This document shows positions 22,681 to 33,764 of a stretch of 64,000 bases of DNA, piece after piece (within the stretch, counting starts at the first letter, position 1; each line of letters opens with the position of its first letter). Position numbers and translations under genes: made by a program. This stretch comes from Cornus controversa (lineage: Eukaryota > Streptophyta > Magnoliopsida > Cornales > Cornaceae). Location: assembly GCA_026545225.1 (NCBI GenBank), contig CM048848.1:27630806-27694805 (forward strand). The letters are read 5' to 3'. The notes under the pieces are model-generated. The model was not told where the DNA came from and did not search any database. It saw only the letters and a list, made by a program, of their open reading frames with translations.

Positions 22681-22890
22681 AAGGAAACGTTATGGGAAAT
22701 GAGCCTTGGGCTCATAAGAAATTTCAGCACTTGGACTTGTGGTCACTTTTTCTTTTTTTTTCTTCTCCCCCACCTTGTTATCAATTATTTTCCCACTCCT
22801 CAAAGTGGTAATAGCTTGAACCTGCTCATGGTGTGGGTTGCTTGTGGAAACTTGCATCCCTCTTGGATTAGCAACTGGTTGACTAGGGAG
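22681..22890 (-). pseudogene. Element B gag, C-terminal part
   Basis: This minus-strand stretch matches the A gag linker and C-terminus (15000-15190). It is cut on its left-in-gene side by element C, and gag continues at 28746. The site CTTCC at 22891-22895 is the duplicated target. Confidence 0.8.
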
Positions 22891-22895
22891 CTTCC

Positions 22896-24324
22896 TGATA
22901 AGTATACAATTCTATGCATTTGAACCCTCTTTATTGCTTATGTTAGTTCTATTTTTGCGTTTATCGAGATATATTTACGGTATTTTTGTATTTTTGATGT
23001 ATTGTAGGTATTAGAGTAAATGGAGCAAAGTTTGAAGCTTTTTGCAGCTGAAGAGAAAAAGTCAGAGTTGTAGCCAAAGGCATCTCGATCAATCGAGATG
23101 TTGATCTCGATTAATCAAAATTTCGATTGATCGAGATCTCATTTCGATTGATCGAAATCTCGATCAATCGAGATCCAATCTCGATTGATCGAGATTCTAT
23201 AGAACCCATTTGGCCACTTGCTCACCTGCTTTCCCACTTGCAAAAAAATTCCCCTTTTTGCACGACTTAGGGGGATTGTCTGACTTGAACAAGACCCTTG
23301 GGGACCTTCTTGATACAAGGGATATATATAGTCATATATATATATATATGGTGGGCCCCCAAGGTTGAAAAGGAAGCCAAAAAGTACAGAAAGAGCCATA
23401 TCTCTCATATCTCACATATCTCTCAACACACATCAGACCATCCAAGGAGAGACCTTCGGGAGAGGAAGAAGAGGAGCTGAACCAGACCAAGAAGCTTCAC
23501 TTTCTTCATCAATGGAAGGGTGCAAGGCTGCCATGACCAACTAACTTCTCCACTAGGGTGTGGTTGACACACCTAGCCATGTAAACTTGTTCATTTTTGT
23601 AGCACTTGGGGATTTGTAGTTAAATGTTGATTATTTAGCCTAGTGACTATGTACACAAATACATTTCTTATATATATTCATTTGATTTGGAATTTATTCT
23701 TGTCTTAGAGTAGATTTTGTCACTTGAATGCACAACATTTGCATATTCCACAAGAAGTGCAAATGATGGCTAGATAATGGTGTTTAAATGAATGTGTGAT
23801 GTTTGCTTGTATAGACCATGCCAAGACAAGGTAGTTTGGATGCATGTAGTGTTCACTTAGAGAGTAGGGTAATTAGGTAGTTAGTTAGGTTGAAGAGTTA
23901 TGCTTGTTGAAGATGGATTATGATAGGTTAGCACACACATTGATCTTTTGATATGTCATTGAGGTCACAAGCCTAATGACATTGTTAGGCATTTAACTTA
24001 TGAATCCCATGTTTGCTACATTTATGAACATGTGAATGGCTAGTGGTGGAAACCACCCCTAGCTCTCTCTCCCAACTCAAACTCTTTAATTTTATTGTCA
24101 TTTCATTCATGAAATAGATTATACACAAAAATAAAAAAAACCTATTTTAGGATTAAAGTAGAATTAATCTTTCTTTAAGACAATTGCGACTAGTCCTCGT
24201 GGGATCGATACCCTCTATATAGAACCTTATCTACAAAGATTCGTGCTCTTGCGAGTGGTTAAATTATATTTTGATAAAAAGGGCAAAATTAAGCTTACAA
24301 TTTAATCCGAGTTTAGCCACATCA
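22896..24324 (+). repeat. 5' LTR of element C
   Basis: This 1429-base LTR runs from TGATAAGTATAC to CCACATCA. It contains a palindrome array at 23081-23206 (units of the type TCGATTGATCGA and its reverse TCGATCAATCGA), a TATA-like run near 23320-23350, and a polypyrimidine and AGAG-rich transcribed part after it. Confidence 0.85.
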
Positions 24325-24330
24325 AAATTT

Positions 24331-24348
24331 TGGCGCCGTTGCCGGGGA
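24331..24348 (+). promoter_or_regulatory. tRNA-Asp primer-binding site of element C
   Basis: TGGCGCCGTTGCCGGGGA, six bases after the LTR end, is fully complementary to the 3' end of plant tRNA-Asp. Confidence 0.93.
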
Positions 24349-24619
24349 CTACGGTGTAATTGTCGCCATTGAAAGATTAAATCTGGTTTAATTCTTACTC
24401 TAGAAATTCTTTCATTCTTTTTGTATATATCTTGTTCTTATTGCTCAAATTTCTTGATTTTAGGTATACCACATAGCGGGCATCTAAAAGGATCAAAGTT
24501 GGAACCCTTTGTGAGTATAAAATCTAAAATTAGTGGTTTGAGTTCTTTCATTCTTTTTGTATATATTATTGTTTAATTTATTTATTTTTGTGTATTGAGG
24601 TGTTGTTCTACTATTAATG

Positions 24620-27423
24620 CATGCTAGGTAGACGGTCCTTGTCACTTCCATTGCTTCCGTGTAATATTGAACTTGAAAGAACACTTAGACAACGTAGAGG
24701 AACCTCTAGGGACCCTATATTGCCTAGGACTGAAAACATGGATCCAAATGAAAGACAACCTCCCTGACTACCTCCTTTTAATCATGAACAACCACTTCCA
24801 CCTCCACCTCCTCAAGGAGAGTTGCTTATGGACTTTTACCTTCCAACTACATTTGAAGTACCTTCATGTATCCAATTTCCGGATGTAGCGGCAAATCAAT
24901 TCGAAATAAAGTCCTCCACCATCAATCTTCTTAATAGCTTCCATGGTCTCCCTAATGAGGATCCATATCGGCACTTAGATTACTTCCTTTCTGTGTGCTC
25001 CACTATTCGTGTACCACACTTTACGGAGGATGATCTAAAGCTGCGTTTGTTCCCCTTCTCCCTAAAAGATAAAGCTAGAAATTGGTTCAATTCCTTAGAA
25101 CCTAACTCAATCCATTCTTGGGCGGAGATGCAAATAGAGTTCTTGAAAAAATACTTTCTAATAGGTAAGACAAGTGATATTCGGCGAGCAATCACTAGAT
25201 TCACCCAAATTGACCAAGAACAATTTCATGAGATGTGGGAGAGATTAAAAGACTTTCTTAAATCTTGTCCGCATCATGCTGTCCCAAAATGGCAGCTAGT
25301 GCAAAGCTTTTATGATGGGGTGAGTGAGCAACATAGACAAATGATAGACTCCGCTTGTGGAGGAGGATACCTTTTGAAAAGCCCCGATGAGGCATGAAAA
25401 CTTTTTCAAACCCTAAGCAACAATTCAGCTCAACGCTCCTCCACTAGGAAAGGGAAGGCCACCCAACCTTGTAGAGGAGTGCATTAAATTTCACGGTTAG
25501 ATGAGGTTGCCATGCAAGTAGAAGCCTTGTCCCAAAAAATGGACCTAATCATGAAAAATGGGCTGCCTACTCCAATCCAACCTGTTCAAAATCAGGAAGG
25601 TTGTTCGTTTTGCTGTAGTACTTCACATTTCGTGCGAGATTGTCCTATTGCCGGGCAATCTCCCGATTATGCTCAAGAGCAAGCGAATGCCTTGTACTCT
25701 AAACAAATGAATGATCCATATTCAAACACGTACAATCCTAGTTACAAGAACCATCTGACTTTTTTATGGAAACCTCAAGAATCAAGTCCCTTTTTTCAAG
25801 GGCAAAATTCTTTTAATTCCCAATCTCAACAGCCTCATTATAGGCCGAATCCTCAACCTTACCATCAAAGATCCAATTACCAACAACCACCACCTCCTCC
25901 GAGAAGCCAAGGCTTTGAAGAAAGAGTGATAAGCAATCTTGAGGCCAATACCCGCTTATTGCAAACTCACTCTCAATCAATCTCTAAGCTGGAAGCGAAT
26001 GCTCAATCTATGGCTAGGTTAGAAGCTCAAATCGGGCAACTAGCTAATGTCTTGAATAGAAGGGAGGAAGGTAAGTTGCTGAGTCAATCGGTGACAAATC
26101 CTAAGGGTGTTTATATAATTGAGGATCCATCATTTTCAACTTGTAATGCTCCTCCGGAGCAAGTTCAATCAATCACCACCTTAAGGAGTGGTAGAATCAT
26201 CAATTCAAAAGTAGGGGAGGAAGAGAGAAAGGAATTCAATGAGAAATCCGCAAATCCAAAAGAATCCCATTTAAATCCAAAAGTGTTTCCTTTAAATCCA
26301 AATGTGCATAACATCCCTTTAAATCCAAAAGGAAAGGCAAGTGAAGTTGTGTCGTCATCAATTCCTAATCTTGACACTTCTTTTGAACCTCCGGTTCCTT
26401 TTCCTCAAAGATTGAAGGAACCTTCTCATTTTGGGAAGCAAGGAGAGAAAATCCAAGACATGATGGAGATCTTCAAACAAGTAAAGATCAATCTCCCTCT
26501 CCTTGATGCTATTCGACAAATTCCCTCATATGCTAAATTCTTGAAGGACTTGTGCACTCAAAAGCGCAAATCTAGGAATAATGTTCCTAAGAAAGTCCTC
26601 TTAACTGAGCATATAAGCTCCATTTTTCAACACCAAGCCCCTCCTAAATTCAAAGATCCGGGTGCTCCAACCATTTCGTGCACCATCGGAAATCATTCTT
26701 TTGAAAAGGCACTTCTTGATTTAAGGGCTAGTGTCAATTTGCTTCCATTCTCAGTTTACCAACAACTAGGTTTGGGGGAACTCAAGCATACCATGGTTGT
26801 GTTGCAACTTGCCAACTGCTCGGTAAAGTAACCACATGGCATAATTGAGGATGTAATCATTAAAGTGAACAAATTCTACTTTCCGGTGGACTTCATAGTC
26901 CTTGACATGGAACCGGTCCAAAATCCAAATCGGCAAACGCTTGCATTAACTACCGTACCGGAGTGATGGACATCTCTTTTGGGAATATGAAAGTTTGCTT
27001 GAACATCTTCAATACTTCCCACCACACATCCGAAGACGAAAGTGAGTGCTTTTGTGTCGATGTAGTGGAAGACCTTGTGCAAGAAGCACTTCCTTCTATT
27101 CTTTCCAAGGATCCTTTAGAGGCATGCCTAAATCACTTCAACTATGATGATTTTGACATTAAGCAATCCATATGTGAAGTCAACTCAATGCTCGATGTCA
27201 ATACTATCATAGATGTGCCTAATTGGAGAGTTCCTAGAGAACCCTTTCCTCCATTTTTGGTTAATTTCGTCGCTCCCCACGGAGCGGTGAAATTAAAGGA
27301 CTTGAAAGACGGCTCGTTGTTCAAAGTAAACGGGCAGCGCTTAAAAGTGTGCGTGGATGACCAAGTTACCACCGAATACGTGGATGTCGTCACTTTGACG
27401 GATCCCATATATTTTGACTCGTG
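24620..27423 (+). pseudogene. Element C gag and partial protease
   Basis: Gag begins near the ATG at 24621 (MLGRRSLSL type start, with ELERTLRQRRGTSRDP downstream). The gag domain is well preserved in 24822-25397 (DEDPYRHLDYFLSVCSTIRV-type, LKDKARNWFNSLEPNS, PKWQLVQSFYDG). The CCHC knuckle CSFCCSTSHFVRDC is at about 25596-25640, and a glutamine- and proline-rich linker follows. The pre-protease helix QVKINLPLLDAIRQIPSYAK (about 26476-26535) and protease-like sequence extend to about 26950. The 3' end is a pol-tail-like motif, LFKVNGQRLKVC, near 27318-27353. RT, RNase H and integrase were not recognised. The fossil has a few breaks. Confidence 0.82.
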
Positions 27424-28658
27424 AGCCGATCCGGATGTCGTGCCATAGACGTGTAAGGTGGCATAGCCATGGTAGCTATCATGCTTCCATGATGTCCCTT
27501 TAATCCAAAGTAAAGTTTGTGTCTCAGCAACTTAGTATCTAATTCCCAAAAAAATCCAAGTCCCTGAAGCATAACTCAAACTGACTGTTTTTGAGCATCT
27601 CGATTGATTGAAGCCAGGATCTCGATCAATCGAGATTTCGATTGATCGAGATTTCAGTCTCGATTGATCGAAAAATTGCAGAGAATTGCCAAAACCAAAA
27701 GTCCCGAGAGGTAGTATTCTTCGATAGCACTTCGATTAGTCTTCGATCGATTGAAAATTTCGATTGATCGAAAGAAAATTTTGATTGATCGAAATAAATT
27801 TTCGATTGATCGAATTAAAAGTCTCGATTTATAGAAGAAATCTCGATTGATCGACGAGGGACTCTTGACTGATCGAAATCTGATTTCGATCAATCGAGAT
27901 GCTAATCTCGATTGATCGAAGTGAGATTTCGATTAATCGAAATCTTGATTAATCGAGATGCACATCTCGATCAATCGAGATGCACGCGATGCTTGCACGT
28001 GAGCCGAACTCTTATTTAAACCGTTGGGCTTCCCTCTCATTTTAAAAAAACCATCCGACTTCTTCCCTTCTTCCGTGCTATCCAGAGTCTTTCCAAGAGC
28101 CATCCCGCACTTGATCTTCCATTCCCGACCATTCACCGCCGTTCGCCGTAGTCCGAGATCACCGCGAGCACACTCACGCTCATCTCTTCGCGGCTGCGAG
28201 TGGGTTTTCATCTTCGTGTGCCGTTCATCTTCTTCACCTTGAGGTAAGTGATGCATGGCTACATTTTTTGCGTACTTTCTCGCTATTTTTGATAGTTCTA
28301 CGGCATAATAAACATAGTTAGATGATGTTGGGTGGGATTGGTGTATTTACGATATTCGTAATAAGAGTTTGTACGTTTTTGGGGGTAGGACTACATGTAT
28401 GGGTGAGATATTGCACTCTCTCTGTTTCAAATGCTTAGTGTACGGGTTGCGACTGTGACCCATCGTTTCGGTTGCATCCGCTCACGCGGCCTCTTTGAGA
28501 GCAATTTTTTTTTGAACTCATGTCAGCATCATGGACTAGGGCCTCATTTTCATTTTTATTCCTTTATTTTTATTCTTAGTTTATTATTCCTTTTATTTTC
28601 TTTTTATTTACGTAATTTTTGGAATAAAGTGCAGACTGCTCCGGGATCACGCGGCCTC
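27424..28658 (+). other. Element C 3' region with palindrome array and promoter-like segment
   Basis: No ORF is supported. Positions 27597-27983 hold about sixteen short units of the type TCGATTGATCGA in both directions. Right after them is a TATA-like TTATTTAAA (about 28012), then a pyrimidine-rich leader-like stretch and a splice-donor-like GAGGTAAGTG at about 28241-28250. The end (28500-28640) is T-rich low complexity. This could be a subgenomic promoter, part of another LTR, or captured host DNA; the sequence alone does not decide. Confidence 0.6.
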
Positions 28659-28740
28659 GTGCTCTTGCGAGTGGTTAAATTATATTTTGATAAAAAGGGC
28701 AAAATTAAGCTTACAATTTAATTCGAGTTTAGCCACATCA
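28659..28740 (+). repeat. 3' LTR terminal segment of element C
   Basis: These 82 bases match 24243-24324 with one difference, including the end GAGTTTAGCCACATCA, and are followed by the CTTCC duplication. Upstream sequence does not match the 5' LTR. Confidence 0.85.
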
Positions 28741-28745
28741 CTTCC

Positions 28746-30174
28746 CTTCTTCTCTTCTACTCAATGAAGTAGCAAGCTGTCCAAACTGAGATTCCAGTTT
28801 GGTAATAGATTGAGAATGAGTGTGTACTAACTGAACTGTAGATTCTACTGTTGCTGCAGTAGCTTGCACTGCCTTTATAATGGAATCGAGCTTATCAAAT
28901 TTTGCTAATTTGAGTGTCAGCTTGTCTTCAATAGCAAAAATTCTTTGTACCATAGGAACTTGTGTTTGATATTGTTGTTGAGGTACAAAATTTCTAGGTT
29001 AATATGCTGGTTGCATTGCTGCCCCTTGGTTATTGTAAGAAAAACCAGAATGATTCCTCCATGTAGGATTGTAAGTATTACCTCGTGGGGGATTCATTGG
29101 TCCAGCGAATGCAGCTTGGACTTGCTCATGTTGAACATAAAAAAATTACCCCATTGAAGGACAATTGGTCACATTATGCATAGGACTAGAGCAAAATTCA
29201 CAAAGGCCTAGCAATGAAGAATTTGAAGTAGAAGGAGCTTGATTGGCAACCATAATTGCTGCTACCATCTGTGCAATTAAATCAATGTCAGTTGGCATAG
29301 CTTCTGAAACACCAACCTCAAAAATTCCATCAGTCTTCCTAGTAGTGGCAGGTCTGCTAGAACGAGTAGAGGATACATGTTGTAGAGAGTTGTCACTAAG
29401 ATTTTCAAATAAGGTCCATGCCTCTTCTTCACTCTTTAACATAAAAGTACCTCCACAAGATGCATCAACCATCTGTCTGTTGGCTTCTGTCAGTTCTTCA
29501 TGAAAACTCTGCACTAGTTGCCACTTAGGAACTTGATGATGGGGACACTTCCTAAGAAGGTCCTTGAATCTTCCCCATGTCTTATAAAATTGTTCCCCCT
29601 CATGTTATGAGAAACCAGTAATAGCACGTCTGAACTGATTGGTCTTCCCTATCAGAAAATACTTCTTGAGGAACTCTTATTGTATTTGAGTCTAAGTCAT
29701 GATAGAACCTGCCGGTAGAGAATTGAAGCAATACTTTGCTTTATCTTTCAGGGAGAATGGAAAATGTGTCATTCTAAAAGCATCTTCAGAGAAGTTGTGG
29801 ATTTTGGTAGTTGAGCATACTTCAATGAATTCATCTAAATGCTTGTAAGGGTCTTCTTGAGTCAGCCCAAAATAGGATGGTAGCATCTGAATAATGCTGG
29901 ACTTGATCTCATAATTCTGTGCTATGACATTGGGCAGTTGAAAATCGGCTGGTGAAGTGTATGTCTCAGGAACATAGTAGTTCCTAAGCAATCTAACCCT
30001 TTCTCCAGCAGCATTAGGAACAAGGTTGTTATTCCTTTCTTCCTCCATGTCTTCATTGAATTCTTCCTCTTGCAAAATGGTTTTAACAGGGATGTTCGTC
30101 AGTTGTCTGAGAGTACGTTCAGGCTCAGGATCAAGAGGTATCAAAGGATCAGCCACAGAACGATGAACTTGCAT
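28746..30174 (-). pseudogene. Element B gag, N-terminal and central part
   Basis: The minus strand is collinear with A gag. It starts at the ATG at 30174 (MQVHRSVADPLIPLDPEPER) and carries the gag domain 29580-29880, a CCHC knuckle (CEFCSSPMHNVTNC near 29160-29205) and the coiled-coil near 28750-28950. It is broken a few times and separated from its C-terminus (22681-22890) by element C. Confidence 0.87.
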
Positions 30175-30293
30175 ATATTAACAAAAAGTACCTGAAAAGA
30201 AAACAAAAACAAAATTATAAAAATTTCCTAAACTAAAAATTCAATTCAAATTAATTCTGTAAAATCCAATCAATCAAATAGATAATCCCCGGC

Positions 30294-31731
30294 AGTGTCT
30301 CAATTATAATTACCACACTTCGCAATAGATCGAATTCTTTGTAGAATAGGGCTATCGAAAGGGGTGTCGAACCTCAGGGATTGTGGTCTGAATGAGTTGG
30401 TATACGAAATTAATTCTAATTAAATTTAGAAAGAGTAGAAATCTGATTTTTATATTTAAACTAATTTGAAAACAAAATAAAGTAAAACAAAGGAAATAGA
30501 GAGTGAAGATAATATGAGATAAATCTAGGGTAATTGACTTCACCATTAACTCCACAATCAATGGTCAATCGAATTAACTATGGGGGATTATACCATGCAT
30601 AAGTGGTGTTGGTGGCTACAAGCTCACCTTCATCCGTTAAGAAGATAACATATGATTAAGGCTAAGTCATGGACTATCTTCGATTGGCATGGGCCATCTG
30701 CCTAACTACTCTAATCTAGGTTGCAGTATGGTCCATCTTCTCTAGGCATACTCCATCAAAGCATATAATGATATATTCAGTGATTACCATTGTGTAATAA
30801 TTGCTCTCATAATCACAGAAAATAAGAGAGATTGAGTTCAATAACAAAAACCAAATATCTAAGACAAGATAAGAAATCATTGAAACTGAATTTATAAGAC
30901 TTTTATTGCTCAATTCTATAATAAGAATCCTCTAAATTACACAATCTATATATGTATATAAAGGTCCCCAATAATTAAAACAATCAAACCATTGATGCTT
31001 AGTTAGGGCTACATCAAAACCCTAGTGGATGAACTAGCCGCTCATGGTAGAAGAAAAAGCTTCAAGGATTGAGGAAGAAGGCATCATCTTCATGAATTAT
31101 GCGTAGGACTTCGTTTTCCAATGGTTCTCGACTCGAAAGCTCTGCAAAGTATGTCTTTAATTCTGTCCAAAGGCTCTCTCAGCTCTCTAAGTACCCCTCA
31201 AAATAGCCTTCAATTTGCCACTTTATTCCCTAAGAGAATACACCAAAGTCCTAATCCAATTAGGAATTAATTAGGTTTTCCCGCAGCACTAATCAGGTGG
31301 GTTTTTCCTGCTGATGTTCGGCCAAACTTTTGACCCACTAGAAGTCCGATTCATGGAATTGTTGTGAAATACAAAAGTGTGCAGAATCGGAAATAACACT
31401 TCTGGTCCATTTTCTAAAATGGGATTAAGGCTGTATTAAGTGCAGAATTAGGCTTCAGGCCTGAAACCTTCTTAAGCAGCTGTAATTCTCTTGAACCTTT
31501 TCCTTAGGCTGATTTGAGTTGAAATAAATAATTGAATGGATTCACTTGATGTATAACATTCTTGGATGTCATATTTAAAAGCCCAAAATTATGGTTTTAA
31601 CTAAAATAATCATTAAGGCCCTAAAAATTCAGAAAATACTAAAACAAAGTAAAATCACAAAATAATCTATCACTAAGAGAACAAAATATGCTAGTTAAAA
31701 GGCTAGAATGCGTAACATTCAACGTCGATTA
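30294..31731 (-). repeat. Right (5') LTR of element B
   Basis: This LTR is the same subtype as 3652-5117. A remnant of the tRNA-Asp primer site (ATCCCCGGC, 30285-30293) adjoins it on the left. It ends GTCGATTA at 31731, followed by ACAGG. It differs from the left LTR at several percent of positions by eye. Confidence 0.85.
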
Positions 31732-31736
31732 ACAGG

Positions 31737-32899
31737 TCAGAGCTATTATTATTTTCTGGATGGCTACTCTGGTTATAACCAAGTGGCTATGGATCCAAAA
31801 GATCAAGAGAAGACTACTTTTACTTGTCCCTTTGGTACTTTTGTTTATCGTCGTATGCCATTTGGGTTATGTAAAGCTCCAGCGACATACAGAGGTGTAT
31901 GATGGCCATCTTTTCTGACATGGTGTTAAAATTCTTGGAGGTGTTCATGGATGACTTTTCTATTTTTGGATCATCCTTCGAAGATTATCTGAGTAATTTA
32001 TCACTTGTACTTCAAAGGTGCCGAGAACGAAATTTGGTACTTAGTTGGGAGAAGAGCCATTTCATGGTGAAAGAGGGTATTGTGTTGGGCTATATTATTT
32101 CAGAGAGAGGCATTGAAGTTGATAAAGCAAAGATCGACCTGATTGTTACTCTTCCTCCTCCAACTTCGGTGAAACAAGTTCGTTATTTCTTAGGCCATGC
32201 TGGGTTCTATAGAGGATTCATCAAGGATTTTAGTAAAATTGCTTGGCCTTTGTGCCACTTGTTATCTAAAGATGTTCCCCTTTCCTTTGATGAAGAGTGT
32301 GTGCAAGCTTTTGAGAAGCTTCGGTCTTTATTATCCTCTACACCAATCATGCAATCTCCAAAATGGGCTCTACCTTTTGAAATCATGTGTGATGCCTCTG
32401 ATTATGCAGTAGGAGCAGTGTTGGGACAAAGAGAAGAGAAACAACCATATTACGCTAGTAAGACTCTCTCTGATGCCCAACTTAATTATACAATCACAAA
32501 GAAAGAGCTTCTAGCTGTAGTATTTGCCCTGGAGTTTCATTCCTATTATTGGGGTCCAAGGTGGTTGTCTACTCTGATCATGCGGCATTGAGACACTTAT
32601 TGGCCAAGAAAGAAACCAAACCGTGACTTATTCGATGGATTTTATTGTTGCAAGAATTCAATTTGGATAACAAAGACAAGAAGGGAACATAGAATGTAGT
32701 TGCAGATCATTTATCTCGGATTGTGTCTGAGCCTGTGTTCGATGCATTACCTATTGGCGACTCATTTCCAGATGAACAATTGTTTGAAATTTTTGATGAA
32801 AAAGTTAATGGACAAAGGTTAAAGCATTGTGTAGAAGGATTTGTGCCAACAAGAGACGTGTAGTCTGTTGACTTGACGGATCTCATCTATTCAACTTAA
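31737..32899 (+). pseudogene. Element D reverse transcriptase and RNase H remnant
   Basis: This continues D pol after element B. It contains SYYYFLDGYSGYNQVAMD (31740-31795), MPFGLC, the RT catalytic region VFMDDFSIFGSSF near 31940-31980, FLGHAGFYRGFIKDFSKIA and the RNase H motif MCDASDYAVGAVLGQR near 32383-32430. The same short tail as A and B (VNGQRLKHCVEG, about 32805-32840) ends it. Broken several times; no integrase was recognised. Confidence 0.87.
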
Positions 32900-33764
32900 T
32901 TCCTTCGGAGAGTTGATCGTCGCCTATGGACGTTAAATTGTAGGATTTGTATGTATTTCTATTCTTTAATTTCTTTAGTTTTCTTTGATTTTAATTTTTA
33001 GTTTATGTTTCTTAATCTTTCTTTCAATTTTAGTTGCGTTTTAGTATGTTTTCTTTGAGTTTTTGATGTATAAGTTTTTTTTGGAGGATGCCAAGAGGTG
33101 TACCAAGGTCTTTGGACTCAAAATGGGTGAAAAAATGAGCTCTCGGTCGACCTTGGGCGATAGATACTCCAAAAATACACGTCCCGGTTGACCTTGGGTA
33201 ATGGAGGCTCAAATAGGCCAGCAGAAGGGGGATCGATCGCCCCCATTTCTTCTCAACATGGGGAGCATACCAGCTGGGTGATCGATTGCCCAGCCCAAGG
33301 GGGATCGATCTCCCAAGCACAAGGATGGGCTACCCAAAATTTTCCTCTATATATAGCCTCCCTCTCCAACTATGATGCTACTACTTGTTTCTTTGACAAC
33401 TTTGTGATCCAATTTGACTCCTACATCAACCGGGAATATATTTTCTTCAATTGGTAATTCTCGTACAATTATTTATCATTGATCATCATCAACATCAACT
33501 TCAAAACAGGATTGATCATCACTAGTTCTCAAAAAAACTCTTACTTTCTCAAGTTCTTCATCAAAGTAAGTAGAGTTTTTATTTTGTAAAATTGCGCTAA
33601 TATTTTTGTGGGCTTTTGAAGACCAAGTTTGGGGGACATAATTAGTGGATTGAATTGTTCAATTTGGGGTGAAAAAGTTGCCAAAAGAAGAGGTTGAAGG
33701 AGAAACTTTTATTGTGCACACCAAGTTTTTGATTTAATTCCTCAACCAAGATTTTTCTATTTCT
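32900..33764 (+). other. Element D pol-to-third-ORF spacer
   Basis: This noncoding spacer is equivalent to A 11495-12359. It holds a palindrome patch at about 33125-33320, including GGGGGATCGATCGCCCCC, GGGTGATCGATTGCCC and GGGGGATCGATCTCCC. A short TATATATAGCC stretch follows at about 33350, in the position where a downstream ORF could have its own promoter (inference). Confidence 0.7.

Larger units (their letters stand above)
22896..28740 (+). mobile_element. Element C: gag-only Athila-like element of another subfamily
   Basis: C is a plus-strand element inserted in element B's gag, with perfect CTTCC duplications at 22891-22895 and 28741-28745. Its LTR type runs from TGATAAGTATAC to TTTAGCCACATCA. 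The 5' LTR is 22896-24324. At the 3' end only the last 82 bases (28659-28740) match it clearly. The primer site 24331-24348 (TGGCGCCGTTGCCGGGGA) is tRNA-Asp type, as in A. Parts seen are gag with a CCHC knuckle and part of protease, then a C-terminal pol-like tail and a 3' region with palindrome arrays. No RT, RNase H or integrase was recognised, so it is a non-autonomous derivative by its parts. It is broken a few times. Confidence 0.88.
3652..31731 (-). mobile_element. Element B: Athila-like element carrying nested elements A and C
   Basis: B has LTRs at 3652-5117 (3' LTR) and about 30294-31731 (5' LTR), inward-facing polypurine tract and primer-site remnants, and gag, pol and a third ORF on the minus strand. 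It is flanked by GCAGG at 3647-3651 and ACAGG at 31732-31736, a 5-base duplication with one difference, inside the RT region of element D. Two later insertions split it: A (7066-18278) in the third ORF and C (22896-28740) in gag. Its LTRs differ by several percent by eye, so it is clearly older than A. Coding parts are broken many times. Without the two insertions it would be about 11 kb, like A. No integrase domain was recognised. Confidence 0.88.

Noticed and set aside
28024-28242. 72-residue plus-strand ORF MGFPLILKKPSDFF in element C
   Set aside because: Serine-, arginine- and proline-rich translation of a pyrimidine-rich leader-like stretch, with no homologue recognised and no conserved copy in the window.
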